From assembly GCF_017312485.1 (NCBI RefSeq), contig NZ_BMBA01000002.1, positions 1,106,635 to 1,170,634 of the forward strand: a stretch of 64,000 bases of DNA, read 5' to 3'. A program made the position numbers and the translations under genes. Source of the DNA: Clostridium zeae (GTDB lineage: Bacteria > Bacillota > Clostridia > Clostridiales > Clostridiaceae). Shown in pieces: positions 9,730-20,858 of the stretch; position 1 is the stretch's first letter; every line of letters starts with the position of its first letter. The notes below the pieces were generated by a model, which saw only the letters and a program-made list of their open reading frames with translations, searched no databases and was not told the DNA's origin.

Positions 9730-9800
9730 ACTTTATTAAGGTTAGTAATTACTTTTTTTAATAAGTAGCTAAGTAAATGTTTATGCTGTATTGTAAACAT

Positions 9801-9830
9801 AAAAACACCACTTTCTTCAGTGGTGTTTTT
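9801..9830. terminator. Bidirectional intrinsic terminator
   Basis: The stem AAACACCACT pairs with AGTGGTGTTT around a short pyrimidine loop, with an A-tract before and a T-tract after. It lies between the converging GreA-like and YitT genes and can serve both. Confidence 0.9.
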
Positions 9831-9960
9831 TATTGAAAACTTTTAAAATATATATCAACAAATCTGATTTTTATTACTGTTAGATATCCTACTTATCCAC
9901 ATTTCTGAAGATATACTGTTTAAAATAATATCTCATTAGTCTTGAATAGCATGCGCTACA

Positions 9961-10824
9961 TTACATATAATACTTCTCCATAGTAAATCCTCTACCTTTT
10001 ACTTCATTAACTCTATTAATAATCATAAAGGCTTTAGGATCTACAGAATTAACAAGTTCATTTAGCTTTGAAAGTTCACGATTTGAAATTACAGTGAGTA
10101 CAACCAAATTATTATTATGACAATAACCTGTTTCAGCCTGAATTAAAGTAGATCCTCTGTCGAGATACTTAATAATCATTTGATTAATTTCTTCATACTT
10201 ATCACTTATAATCTTAACCTGAGTTCTAGACTGACCAAGTAATAATACTTTATCAAGTACCACTGTATAAATTAGAACTAATAGAATTCCGTATAGAACC
10301 TGCTCTTTATTAGCAAAAAGCATTTGAGATAAAAGTATAGTAAAGTCCAATGCGTACATTACCACAGACACTGGTAATCCAAGTTTTTTGTTTAATACAA
10401 GAGGCGGTATGTCCATCCCTCCTGTAGATGCACCTGCTTTTATTACTATTCCGATGCTAAACCCAATCATTATACCTGCATAAATTGTTGCTAATAGATG
10501 GTCAGAAGTCATGTTTTTTAGCTCAGGAATAGTCTGTAAAATTCCTAAAACAAAGGGATAATAAAAAGTACTAATCAATGTAGTAAAGGCGAATTTCTTT
10601 CCTAGAACCACTGCCCCCAGTATGAACATACTTATATTAAAAATAGACACGAATATAGTAATAGGCACATTAAACTGATGATAAAACAATAGTGCCAATC
10701 CTGTTGTCCCCCCTGTAATCAATCCAGTTGGAAGTATAAACATAGTAACTGCCAAAGCATATATTGTATTTCCCAGTAAAATTAATAATATGTTCTTTAA
10801 TATCGCTGAGTATTTCTTAAGCAT
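9961..10824 (-). CDS. YitT family membrane protein (DUF161/DUF2179)
   Basis: This 287-residue protein has about five or six membrane segments in its first 200 residues, including the glycine-rich LPTGLITGGTTGLAL and GASTGGMD stretches typical of the YitT family. A cytoplasmic DUF2179 domain follows (about 205-287: VKIISDKYEEI, then NRELSKLNELV). The transported compound is unknown for the family. AAGGAGA precedes the ATG. It stands alone, converging on the GreA-like gene. Confidence 0.88.
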   Translation of the reverse strand: MLKKYSAILKNILLILLGNTIYALAVTMFILPTGLITGGTTGLALLFYHQFNVPITIFVSIFNISMFILGAVVLGKKFAFTTLISTFYYPFVLGILQTIPELKNMTSDHLLATIYAGIMIGFSIGIVIKAGASTGGMDIPPLVLNKKLGLPVSVVMYALDFTILLSQMLFANKEQVLYGILLVLIYTVVLDKVLLLGQSRTQVKIISDKYEEINQMIIKYLDRGSTLIQAETGYCHNNNLVVLTVISNRELSKLNELVNSVDPKAFMIINRVNEVKGRGFTMEKYYM

Positions 10825-11212
10825 CTAATATATTCTCCTTAAATATTTTATTAAAGATGAAACACTTCAATCTAACTAAGTAATTTAAAAAGTTAATAAT
10901 ACAACCCTATCTATTATAGCTCAATACTTCAACTTCTTAAACCACTTAGTAAAAACACTTCTATAGAATTCTTATAAGAAAATTTATACTTTTGTTCAAC
11001 AATCATAGTATTTAATAACTTTCGCCACCTACATAGCTTAGTGACTTATGTCGCAATCATATATATTATGAATTTTATAATAAAAAGAGAGCATAGGTAT
11101 CCTCATTTAACGAAAATATCTATACTCCCAATAATCTTTACTAATCGCTATAAGCTATTTAAAAATATCTATGTCGTTTCAAATCTATTAGCAGCTTTTA
11201 AATCAGCTCAAG
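10825..11212. other. Intergenic region between GH2 and YitT genes
   Basis: This stretch is 388 bases and AT-rich. It contains half of the dispersed palindromic repeat at 10853-10873 and presumably the YitT promoter. A 64-codon rightward frame at 11041 overlaps the end of the GH2 gene, has no ribosome site and does not look like protein, so I do not call it. No terminator for the GH2 gene is evident. Confidence 0.5.
10853..10873. repeat. Dispersed palindromic repeat, half copy
   Basis: AAAGATGAAACACTTCAATCT matches the outer arm of the repeat family seen complete at 29541-29635 (GATGAACCACTTCA...TGAAGTGTTTCATC). The partner arm is not recognisable here. Confidence 0.5.
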
Positions 11213-14200
11213 TTACTGCCCTCCAACGAAGGTAACTGTATATTTCTTTATAGTTTTTCCATCTGCTGCTGTCACAGTTATTACAGCCTTCTCTCCTACT
11301 TTGCAGGCTTGCTTTATGGTAATTTGTGCACCGTTTAGCCCTCTATGATCATTTACCTTTGCAGAAACAATTGGTGCCTTCGTAGTACCAGAAGGTAGTT
11401 TATAGGTATATTCTAAAACCTCTGGATTGAAGTTATCTATTTCTTTATCGCCTACGACTATTCTACTTAAAGATGCATCTGTATTTGGTAACATCTTAAA
11501 GTACAAGGTATAGATTCTATGATTTCTTCCATCTGCAGAAGTCACATGAATAGCTGCAAAGGAATTCAAGCAACCAGCTTGTTTTATATTGATCTTTGCA
11601 TTGGCATCAGTAGCAGTTGCTGTTATTGTAGGTTCTTTAGTTGTATACGGGATGGTTACCGTAGTAATTAAATCACCTTTAAACTCAGAAAGCTCCTTAC
11701 CATCTACAATTATCTTAGTTAATGTAGCATCATTTTTAGAAGCAACTACAAATTTTACAGTATAGATATTCGTAGTAATTCGATCTTCTGCTGTTACTTT
11801 GATAGAGGCTGACCCATTTACTGCATTAGCTTGAGTTACTTTTGCTACAGCTACAGTCTTTGTTGCTTCGGCTGAAACAACAGGTATTTTTGTTGTTCCT
11901 GAAGGTAATGTAATTGTGTAGTCTTTTTTAGTTGACTCAAATCCCTCCAAATTTTTACCGTCTATACTTATATTCTTCAAGGTTGCATCTGTATCCTTTG
12001 GAACCTGTACTGTAAAGTTAATTGTATAAATCTTTGTTGTCACTCCATCTTCTGCTGTTACTACTATCTTAGCTGTTCCTGGCAATGCTTCTGGTTTTGT
12101 TACCACAGCCACTGCTTTATCCGAATCCTTTACCACTGCATTTATTTCTGGTACTGCTGTTGTACCTGCTGGTAGTTCCACATTGTACGTAGTGGTATTT
12201 TCATCAAAGCCAGCTATTGTATTGCCATTAACCTTTAAATCACTTAAAGCTGCCTCAGTGTGTTTTACTACTGGAACATAAGTTGCAGCAGAAATATTAT
12301 CATACTTAGCATCAACATTCCAAGTTCTTAAACCTATAGCTCCAGAAATGTAGCTTGTATCAACTTTATCTATTATAGGTGTATCCATATTATCTACATA
12401 AACCTTTATACTTGATCCAATAGCAGTTACCTTCATATGATAGCTCTTTCCTGTTTCAATAGTCATTGGTTTAGTGTCTAAAAAGGTCCAAGAACCGTTT
12501 GATTTACCTAGTACTACTCCAGTAACATCGCCATTCTTTCCAAGCCCAGCATAATAACCTTTATAGTTGTCAGCTCCTACTCCTGGATTACTTATTCTAA
12601 ACAATGCTCCTGCATTATTATTAGTTTGAATACTTCCTAATGTTATATCTGTTTCATAGGTAAAATCTGAAAAATTAGTATTTTGAGCTATAGACTTTGC
12701 ACCACCATTTGCCAAAACTCCATACTTTCCGTCTGCTACTGACCAACTTCCTCCAAAGGTGTTCCATTGATTTGCAGTTCCGTTGTCAAAATTGTCGCTG
12801 AAGGTTGTGCTAGTAATCGGCTTATCTGTAAGAACTCTCTTTCCTATTCCCACATCAATCCCTTGTCCTCCTGTTGTCTGATGGCAGTGAACTGCAATGA
12901 CATTGCTTTCATTAATCTTAATTGCCTTCTTAGCAGCATCATTCATATCTAAAAGTACATAATCAGTTGAATATCCTGTTGCTGTTCCTGCAAGTACTCC
13001 ATTTATATAAATCTCAGTGGCTTCATCATGGAAAAGGTTGAAGCATAGGTTATTTATTTCATCAGCTGCGAGATTTCCAGGATTAAAACTCTTACGCATC
13101 CATATATCTGAAGTATTCCAATTGGTTCCAACAGATATTCCTGGGGTCATTGCTGTACCAAAACCCCCTTGAGCTGAAGCCCATGCAGAATCGTTGAAAC
13201 TCGAAGAATACCAATCTGATGCTGTATTTGCTGTAGTATACTTCCAAGTCTGCTTTTGTGATTTTGAAGTAGGTAATACTTCATTATAATAAGAAAGTTT
13301 ATTTATAACTTTTTCATTGGAGGTCTTAATCTTATTTACATCACATTTCATCTGTCTATCATAAGTCATTAAACCATTTACTTCATTTTCTACATCAGTT
13401 ATCTCAGTATACACTGCTGCACTTAACCCATTATTTGTCTTATAAGATAATAGGTTATTAGCATACACATCGTATAAGTTAGTTAAATCATTAGGATTAT
13501 CTACCATAATATAACTTGCTGAGAGAGCTTCATTCCATAGATGCTGAGGAACTTTGAAGCCTATACCACCATATTCTCCGCAAACATTAATTTGAGTCGA
13601 ACTATTCGGACAGGCTGGAGGTGGATAGCTATGAACATCATAAATACTTCCTGCATTTGCATATGGTCCTCCACTTCCTTGATTTATTAATCTAGAAGAA
13701 TCCATATTTGCCACAAGTCCTACAAGTCGTGCTGGTTCGTATTGACCTTGATCTTCATTAAATACACACCACATTATGATTGATGGGCTGTTCCAATGGG
13801 TCTGAACCATACGTTGAAGTTCCAATTCATACTGAGGTTTATCCACTGGAGGAGGATTGCTCATGTAGGAATCAGCAGAAGGCATGTCCTGCCAAACTAA
13901 AATTCCTAATTTATCAGCCCAGTAGTACCAGCGTGCAGGTTCTACTTTAATATGCTTTCTTACCATATTGAAGCCTAAAGCTTTTTCCTGTTCGATATCA
14001 GATTTTAAAGCAGCATCGGTTGGAGCTGTGTAAAGTCCATCAGGCCAGAAGCCTTGATCCAAAGGCCCCATCATAAAGGTTTCCTTATTATTTAAGAAAA
14101 TCTTATTTACTCCATTCACTTGCTTCATGGATATTTTACGCATTCCAAAGTAGCTCTTTACTGTATCTATAACTGTTGAGTCTTTCTTTAAATCCACTTT

Positions 14201-15820
14201 AAGATCATATAAGAAAGGATTATCTGGAGACCATAACTTTGCATTAGTAATTGGGATGTATAAAGCTGTGTTTGGACCGCCATCTACCTTACCTGCAATA
14301 GTTGTTCCATCATAAGCAGTAGCAGTAACTATAGTTCCTTCATCTACCCCTGTAGTATTTACTGTAAGTTTAAGCCTATTCCCATCTACATCTGGCTCAA
14401 TCTTTAGATTATCTATGCTCGAGGATGCTGCAACTGGTTCGAGCCAAGCAGTTTGCCAAATTCCACTGGTTGATGTGTACATTATTCCACCTTGATGTAA
14501 GGTCTGCTTTCCTCTTGGCTCCCCAGCAGCATCTGTTGGATCATATACTTTTACAATTAACTCTTGTTCTCCTGTTCCCTTTAGATATGGGGTAATATCA
14601 TAACTAAAAGGATCATAACCACCTTTATGAACACCTACACTTGTACCATTTACAAATACTTCTGATTGCCAATCCACTGCGCCAAAGTTTATGATTATGT
14701 TTTTACCATTCCAATTCTGAGGCAAAGTGAAAACCCTTCTATACCAAGAATAATCATAATGAGTCATAATTCCTGATAAAGCTGACTCCATAGGATATGG
14801 AACCAGTATCTTTCTTGATAAATCCTTTCCAATCGGAACTGTATCACTTGCAGTTCCTTCTTGAAATTGCCATAATCCATTTAGATTTTGCCAATCAGTT
14901 CTCTGCATCTGCATTCTTGGATAATCAGGAAGTGCATTATCAGCAGTTACATCTGCTGACCATTTTGTCATTAAAGGTGCCTGTTGCTTTTCCCATTGAA
15001 CATATGATGTCACATTTACATTAGCTATAGCTTCTGCTGTTGTACCTGAAACTGTACCAGTTACTACTACATTCCCAACCTTAGAAAATAATGACGCATC
15101 ACTAAAATCCCAAGCTACAGGAAGCTGTTTCTTTGTACCATCACTATAATCTACAGTTACAGTACTTGGCAGTGTTGGATGTGCATACTGCTGACAAGTT
15201 CCTGTCACTGCTTCTACAGAAGCTGTCACGATAGGTACATTACTACCCTCTGGTTGGTAAAAGCATTCTACTGGCACAACTTGCTTTGGTTGACTTGCAC
15301 TTGACCATTGAAGTCTTAAGTCTGCTCCACCAGTTGCTTGGAAATACTCTAGTTTAAAATCATATTGAACTCCTGCTTTAAGACTAACTTTATTACTTGT
15401 TTGAGGGATTTCCCAATCATTTACCCAATGATCAATTATTAATTTTCCATCAACCCAAAGTCTAAAACCATTATCACCAATCATATAAAAAGTATAATCC
15501 TCACTATATTTAGGTTGTATCTTTCCTGTCCATCTCACTGCACATCCCTCTGTTTGACCTGTACGTGCTTTAAGTACATCAGTAAAAGAACTATAAAAGT
15601 TTATATTTTCATCTATATTTGTGGATACTAAACTTGAAAAATCCGCTCCAGTTGTAGAACTGCATTTATAATAGTCACCTTTTAATCCATGATAGGATAC
15701 TTCTTCAGCTTGAATAATTGTTGCTGCTTTAGTTAAGCGTGGATTAACTGTTAAAACAGAAAGAAAAGTCATTATAATTGATAGCATCTTCATAAATTTA
15801 TTATATTTATTCCTTTTCAA
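11213..15820 (-). CDS. Secreted multidomain glycoside hydrolase family 2 protein
   Basis: The 1535 residues begin with a signal peptide (basic start, hydrophobic 11-25). Rough order: PA14 domain (44-185), Big_4-type bacterial Ig domain (205-265), GH2 sugar-binding domain (300-470), GH2 Ig domain (470-580), TIM barrel (580-880), a second galactose-binding-like domain (885-1030), a LamG/DUF1080-like sandwich (1045-1210) and four cadherin-like repeats of about 78 residues to the end. The acid/base is Glu689 in CVFNEDQ and the nucleophile probably Glu806 in YTEITDVE. Substrate is not predictable; GH2 covers beta-galactosidase, glucuronidase and mannosidase. No SLH or sortase motif is seen. The start is a TTG behind AGGGGG; an ATG at 15827 opens a 6-codon out-of-frame ORF overlapping it, and the in-frame ATG at 15793 would lose the basic n-region. 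Confidence 0.88.
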   Translation of the reverse strand: MKRNKYNKFMKMLSIIMTFLSVLTVNPRLTKAATIIQAEEVSYHGLKGDYYKCSSTTGADFSSLVSTNIDENINFYSSFTDVLKARTGQTEGCAVRWTGKIQPKYSEDYTFYMIGDNGFRLWVDGKLIIDHWVNDWEIPQTSNKVSLKAGVQYDFKLEYFQATGGADLRLQWSSASQPKQVVPVECFYQPEGSNVPIVTASVEAVTGTCQQYAHPTLPSTVTVDYSDGTKKQLPVAWDFSDASLFSKVGNVVVTGTVSGTTAEAIANVNVTSYVQWEKQQAPLMTKWSADVTADNALPDYPRMQMQRTDWQNLNGLWQFQEGTASDTVPIGKDLSRKILVPYPMESALSGIMTHYDYSWYRRVFTLPQNWNGKNIIINFGAVDWQSEVFVNGTSVGVHKGGYDPFSYDITPYLKGTGEQELIVKVYDPTDAAGEPRGKQTLHQGGIMYTSTSGIWQTAWLEPVAASSSIDNLKIEPDVDGNRLKLTVNTTGVDEGTIVTATAYDGTTIAGKVDGGPNTALYIPITNAKLWSPDNPFLYDLKVDLKKDSTVIDTVKSYFGMRKISMKQVNGVNKIFLNNKETFMMGPLDQGFWPDGLYTAPTDAALKSDIEQEKALGFNMVRKHIKVEPARWYYWADKLGILVWQDMPSADSYMSNPPPVDKPQYELELQRMVQTHWNSPSIIMWCVFNEDQGQYEPARLVGLVANMDSSRLINQGSGGPYANAGSIYDVHSYPPPACPNSSTQINVCGEYGGIGFKVPQHLWNEALSASYIMVDNPNDLTNLYDVYANNLLSYKTNNGLSAAVYTEITDVENEVNGLMTYDRQMKCDVNKIKTSNEKVINKLSYYNEVLPTSKSQKQTWKYTTANTASDWYSSSFNDSAWASAQGGFGTAMTPGISVGTNWNTSDIWMRKSFNPGNLAADEINNLCFNLFHDEATEIYINGVLAGTATGYSTDYVLLDMNDAAKKAIKINESNVIAVHCHQTTGGQGIDVGIGKRVLTDKPITSTTFSDNFDNGTANQWNTFGGSWSVADGKYGVLANGGAKSIAQNTNFSDFTYETDITLGSIQTNNNAGALFRISNPGVGADNYKGYYAGLGKNGDVTGVVLGKSNGSWTFLDTKPMTIETGKSYHMKVTAIGSSIKVYVDNMDTPIIDKVDTSYISGAIGLRTWNVDAKYDNISAATYVPVVKHTEAALSDLKVNGNTIAGFDENTTTYNVELPAGTTAVPEINAVVKDSDKAVAVVTKPEALPGTAKIVVTAEDGVTTKIYTINFTVQVPKDTDATLKNISIDGKNLEGFESTKKDYTITLPSGTTKIPVVSAEATKTVAVAKVTQANAVNGSASIKVTAEDRITTNIYTVKFVVASKNDATLTKIIVDGKELSEFKGDLITTVTIPYTTKEPTITATATDANAKINIKQAGCLNSFAAIHVTSADGRNHRIYTLYFKMLPNTDASLSRIVVGDKEIDNFNPEVLEYTYKLPSGTTKAPIVSAKVNDHRGLNGAQITIKQACKVGEKAVITVTAADGKTIKKYTVTFVGGQ

Positions 15821-16191
15821 ATCCCATTGTCCCCCTATCTATATTCTAAGATTTTCAACTTTTATAAACTTCTTAAAGTCACCTCCTTTTTAAATATTTT
15901 TGATATTACTGTCCCACTGTGCTGAATTTCATCCTTAAATCCTTGAAAGATTAGTTAATTATTATTTTTATTCCGTTTAATCCTACAAAAAAATCTTATC
16001 ATAACGTTTTCATAATGTATTTGCACTATTCATTACTTTTGTATACTTTTGCTACAATTTTTATATCTTATTTTATGTTAGTAACCTATGCCTACCAGTA
16101 GTTGTTTACTATAGATGAATTTACTCTGAATTTATGGTAAAATTATAGTTATCATTTGAATATTTGGATTGTTATACCAGGAGGTAAAAGT
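15821..16191. other. Divergent intergenic region
   Basis: This stretch of about 370 bases separates the GH2 gene (leftward) from the EEP-family gene (rightward) and must carry both promoters. I see no convincing operator, hairpin or small gene in it. Confidence 0.5.
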
Positions 16192-17019
16192 ATGAAAGAA
16201 TCTATAAATTTAAGGCTAATGACTTTCAATATCCTTGTTGATCGTAGAACAGACGAGCCTTATTCATGGGACCATAGACGTGAACAGATATTATCTATAT
16301 TAAGATACTATAATCCTGATATATTTTGTCTCCAAGAAGCTTTAGACCACCAGAAGGTTTATTTAGAAGAGAAACTTCCTGAGTACTCCTGTTTTGGTGT
16401 AGGACGTAATGATGGCAAGGTATCTGGAGAGCAGGTCCCTATTTTCCATCGTAAAGATATGTTTGATTTAGAAGACCTGGGATGTTTTTGGTTATCGGAA
16501 ACTCCATCAATTGCTGGTTCACTTGGCTATGATGCCAAGTGCCCTCGTACTGTTATATGGAAGCAATTAAAACATAAAAGCTCAAATAAGTCTGTTATTA
16601 TTACAAATACTCATTACGATCATGTAGGCAAGACAGCAAATTCAAAAAGTGTTCATGTAATAAAAGAACAGCTTTCATTATTTAATAAGAACATTCCAGC
16701 AATTCTATGTGGAGACTTCAACTCATCCGAACAATCTCCAGCCTATGACGAGATCCTATCACAAGGATTCATAGATGCTTCAAAGACTGATACAACTATT
16801 TATTATGGTTTACCTTTCACCTATCATCGTTTTATGATGAATGAATATAAGTCAAATATGGAATTCCTACAACAACAACATGATAGAATCTTTAGATCTA
16901 TTGATCACATATTTTATCATGGCCCAATTAATATTCTGCACTATGGCATTCTTCCAGATAACCAATTAGGACTATACCCTTCTGATCACTTTCCTGTATT
17001 GTGTGATTTCAGTTTTTAA
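16192..17019 (+). CDS. Endonuclease/exonuclease/phosphatase family protein
   Basis: The 275 residues carry the family's ordered metal and catalytic motifs: LMTFNI (9-14), LQEA with Glu49, NTHYDH (139-144), CGDFN (173-177), IDHIF (237-241) and SDHFPV (264-269). Members cleave phosphodiesters or phosphomonoesters in DNA, phospholipids or phosphoinositides; the substrate here is unknown. I chose the ATG at 16192 because AGGAGG sits 7 bases upstream at 16179-16184; an earlier in-frame TTG at 16156 would place that site inside the gene. No signal peptide is visible, so it is probably cytoplasmic. It is monocistronic, with a terminator at 17061. Confidence 0.85.
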   Translation: MKESINLRLMTFNILVDRRTDEPYSWDHRREQILSILRYYNPDIFCLQEALDHQKVYLEEKLPEYSCFGVGRNDGKVSGEQVPIFHRKDMFDLEDLGCFWLSETPSIAGSLGYDAKCPRTVIWKQLKHKSSNKSVIITNTHYDHVGKTANSKSVHVIKEQLSLFNKNIPAILCGDFNSSEQSPAYDEILSQGFIDASKTDTTIYYGLPFTYHRFMMNEYKSNMEFLQQQHDRIFRSIDHIFYHGPINILHYGILPDNQLGLYPSDHFPVLCDFSF

Positions 17020-17060
17020 ACTAAGTCAATTTGCTAAACTGCTTTATAAAATACAAAGTT

Positions 17061-17092
17061 AAAACCAGTAGTTACATAAAACTACTGGTTTT
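17061..17092. terminator. Bidirectional terminator between EEP and HAD genes
   Basis: AAAACCAGTAGT pairs perfectly with ACTACTGGTTTT around an 8-base loop, between two converging genes. Confidence 0.85.
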
Positions 17093-17117
17093 AAAGATGA
17101 ACCACTTCAATCAGAAA
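17093..17117. repeat. Dispersed palindromic repeat, half copy
   Basis: AAAGATGAACCACTTCAATC matches the outer arm of the repeat family. It directly follows the terminator and abuts the stop codon of the HAD gene. Confidence 0.55.
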
Positions 17118-17118
17118 A

Positions 17119-17946
17119 CTATTTTTTAAAAATAAACTTCTCAATTAACTCCGCAACGACGCCTTCGTTGTTATCAGCATTTGTTGTGTAATCACAAGCC
17201 TTTTTTACATCTTCCACTGCATTACCTGCTGCAACTGATAACCCTGCAACTTTTAACATAGCCATATCATTGTAGTTATCTCCTACTGCAATTGTATCCT
17301 TTATATCTATATTTAATATACTTGCTAAATCTGCTAAACCTTGTCCTTTATCTACGCCTAAGGAATTGAATTCCATATAACGATTTGATGAATAACTAAC
17401 AGAACAGTATCCATGTACTATATCCTTCATATCAGGTTCTAAGCTCATTAAGTATGGCACATCTATATTTTGATATAAAATCTTAGCTATTAATTCACCT
17501 TCTAAAAAATCTACAGTGTTTTCTTCCATAATAGTGCATTGAAATTTTTGACGTTCAATCCTTGCCTTTTCACTATCTGATAAATTATAGATATATAACT
17601 TGTCTTTTGTATAGACATGAATACAAACATCCTTGGTTAATCCATACTCAAAAATCTCTTTCATTTTATGAAAATCCAAACCTTTAAACTGCAATAATTT
17701 ATTTCCTTTGTTTTCAGTTAAGGCACCTCCATTAAAAGAAAGAACATACTCACCTAGTTCATCATATAAATCTAATATTCTTAAATCTGTCTGAATAGAA
17801 TTATAGCCTCTTCCTGTGGCTGGAACAAACTTTACTCCATATTCTTCTTTTGCTCTTTTAATAAGCTCAATATTTTTTTCACAAATCACATGATCATCAT
17901 TTAATAAAGTTTCATCCATATCACAAGCAATTAGTTTATATCCCAT
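17119..17946 (-). CDS. Cof-type HAD-IIB family phosphatase
   Basis: The 275 residues open with the HAD nucleophile motif DMDETLL (Asp9 nucleophile, Asp11 acid/base) and close with the metal-binding VGDNYNDMAML and the GNA(V)ED motif, which define the Cof/YidA subfamily of sugar-phosphate and pyridoxal-phosphate phosphatases. The C2-type cap lies between about 85 and 185. The length is typical. It is a single gene converging on the EEP-family gene; its physiological substrate cannot be read from the sequence. Confidence 0.88.
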   Translation of the reverse strand: MGYKLIACDMDETLLNDDHVICEKNIELIKRAKEEYGVKFVPATGRGYNSIQTDLRILDLYDELGEYVLSFNGGALTENKGNKLLQFKGLDFHKMKEIFEYGLTKDVCIHVYTKDKLYIYNLSDSEKARIERQKFQCTIMEENTVDFLEGELIAKILYQNIDVPYLMSLEPDMKDIVHGYCSVSYSSNRYMEFNSLGVDKGQGLADLASILNIDIKDTIAVGDNYNDMAMLKVAGLSVAAGNAVEDVKKACDYTTNADNNEGVVAELIEKFIFKK

Positions 17947-18032
17947 ATCAATTTTCCTCTCTTACAATTTTCAGTTATATTTATTGTACACAAAAAATTA
18001 TGCTAAAACTTAATATTTTCTAAATAAGAAAA

Positions 18033-18062
18033 AATGAGTGATATCAATTGATACCACTCATT
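18033..18062 (-). terminator. Terminator of the GH1 gene
   Basis: The AATGAGTG/CACTCATT stem continues through TATCAA/TTGATA with one mismatch and is followed on the minus strand by a T-run. It begins 8 bases past the GH1 stop codon. Confidence 0.85.
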
Positions 18063-18070
18063 ATATAATT

Positions 18071-19564
<1,494 letters not shown>

Positions 19565-19755
19565 TTATTCCAACTATGTTTGTACATCTTTAGATAAATT
19601 TTTCTCTTATGATATAATCATATATAAGAAACATTATAATTTAAACATTTTGATTACATATTAGAATGCAATTTCATTTTTCTTAGCTATTTTATATAAA
19701 ATGATGAAATCCTATTCCTATATTACTTACATATATTGAAAAGAGGAATGTATTT

Positions 19756-20631
19756 ATGCTAATTTCAAATAAACTTGAATCTATAGATTCTCTATCAAAA
19801 TCAGAAGAAATTCTTGCTAATTATATTCTTAGCGAAAAAGAAAACATTGCTAACTTATCTACTAAAGACTTGGCAAATGCAACTTATACTTCACCATCAA
19901 CAGTAGTTCGATTATCTCAAAAGCTTGGTTTCAGCGGGTGGAATGAATTGAAAGAAAAATATATTGAAGAACTTCAATACTTAAACAACCATTTTTCTGA
20001 TGTTAATCCAGATTTTCCATTTGAAGCTCACGATTCTTTTATAAATGTTGCTTCAAAAGTTGCACATTTAGCGGCTAATAGTATTGAAGATACACTTTCT
20101 CTTTTAAAGAATGAAGAGCTAAAAAAGGCAGTGGATCTATTAAATAAAGCACAAATGATTAATGTATATGGCAGCAGTAATTCATTACTTATGGCTTATG
20201 ATTTTAAACATAAAATGCTTAGAATCAATCGTCATGTTGAAATCATGAATTTACCTGGTGAGCAAATGGTGGTAGCTTCAAATTCATCACCTAAAAATTG
20301 TGCTATATTAATCTCTTATTCAGGAGAAAATACAGAAGTTTTACAAATTGCAGAGATGTTAAAAAGTAAAAATACTCCCATAATTGTACTTACAAGTATT
20401 GGTGAAAACACCTTAAGAACCTTTGGTGATTGTGCTTTTTCTATCTCTACACGAGAAAAACTTTATTCAAAAATCGCAACCTATTCAAGTAATGATTCTA
20501 TTCATTTAATTTTAGATATTTTATATTCCTGCTTATTTAAAGTTAATTACGATTATAATCTAGAATATAAAACTAATATTTCGAAAAAGATAGATCCAAG
20601 ATATTCAACAATTAACCTGATAAAAGAATAA
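19756..20631 (+). CDS. MurR/RpiR family transcriptional regulator
   Basis: The 291 residues have an N-terminal RpiR-type helix-turn-helix domain (1-77, with LSTKDLANATYTSPSTVVRL) and a SIS phosphosugar-binding domain (about 115-260, with NVYGSSNS and ILISYSGENTEV). Such proteins sense sugar phosphates. Divergence from the GH1 phospho-beta-glucosidase, with 209 bases between, suggests it controls that gene in response to a phosphorylated glucoside. AGAGGA at 19742 supports the start. I could not identify a clear operator in the intergenic region. Confidence 0.9.
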   Translation: MLISNKLESIDSLSKSEEILANYILSEKENIANLSTKDLANATYTSPSTVVRLSQKLGFSGWNELKEKYIEELQYLNNHFSDVNPDFPFEAHDSFINVASKVAHLAANSIEDTLSLLKNEELKKAVDLLNKAQMINVYGSSNSLLMAYDFKHKMLRINRHVEIMNLPGEQMVVASNSSPKNCAILISYSGENTEVLQIAEMLKSKNTPIIVLTSIGENTLRTFGDCAFSISTREKLYSKIATYSSNDSIHLILDILYSCLFKVNYDYNLEYKTNISKKIDPRYSTINLIKE

Positions 20632-20701
20632 AATGAACTTTAGAAAAGTGTTGTAAAAGTATCGTGTAGAAATTAAGTGGTTAGTAATCCGATGCTCTTT
20701 A

Positions 20702-20753
20702 GATGAACAACTCTACAATTAAACTTATATTTTTAGGATTAGAGTTGTTCATC
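20702..20753. repeat. Palindromic repeat, diverged member
   Basis: GATGAACAACTCTA (20702-20715) is perfectly complementary to TAGAGTTGTTCATC (20740-20753), with a 24-base AT-rich loop. The ends resemble the window's dispersed palindromic family (GATGAACCACTTCA) but the arm has diverged. It lies between the converging RpiR and glf genes. Confidence 0.6.
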
Positions 20754-20803
20754 CTTAATGAGCTTACGCAAAGATTTAATTTTTGCAATAATACAAACTA
20801 AAA

Positions 20804-20843
20804 GAAACTGCTACAATTAGAATAAACTAATTGCAGCAGCTTC
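20804..20843 (-). terminator. Terminator of the glf transcript
   Basis: A 17-base stem (CTGCTACAATTAG with CTAATTGCAGCAG at its core, two mismatches overall) lies just past the glf stop codon and is followed on the minus strand by a T-rich stretch. Confidence 0.75.
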
Positions 20844-20858
20844 ATAAATATATGCTAA

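Noticed and set aside
11041-11235. 64-codon rightward open frame
   Set aside because: It has no ribosome site, overlaps the end of the GH2 gene and has no recognisable protein character.
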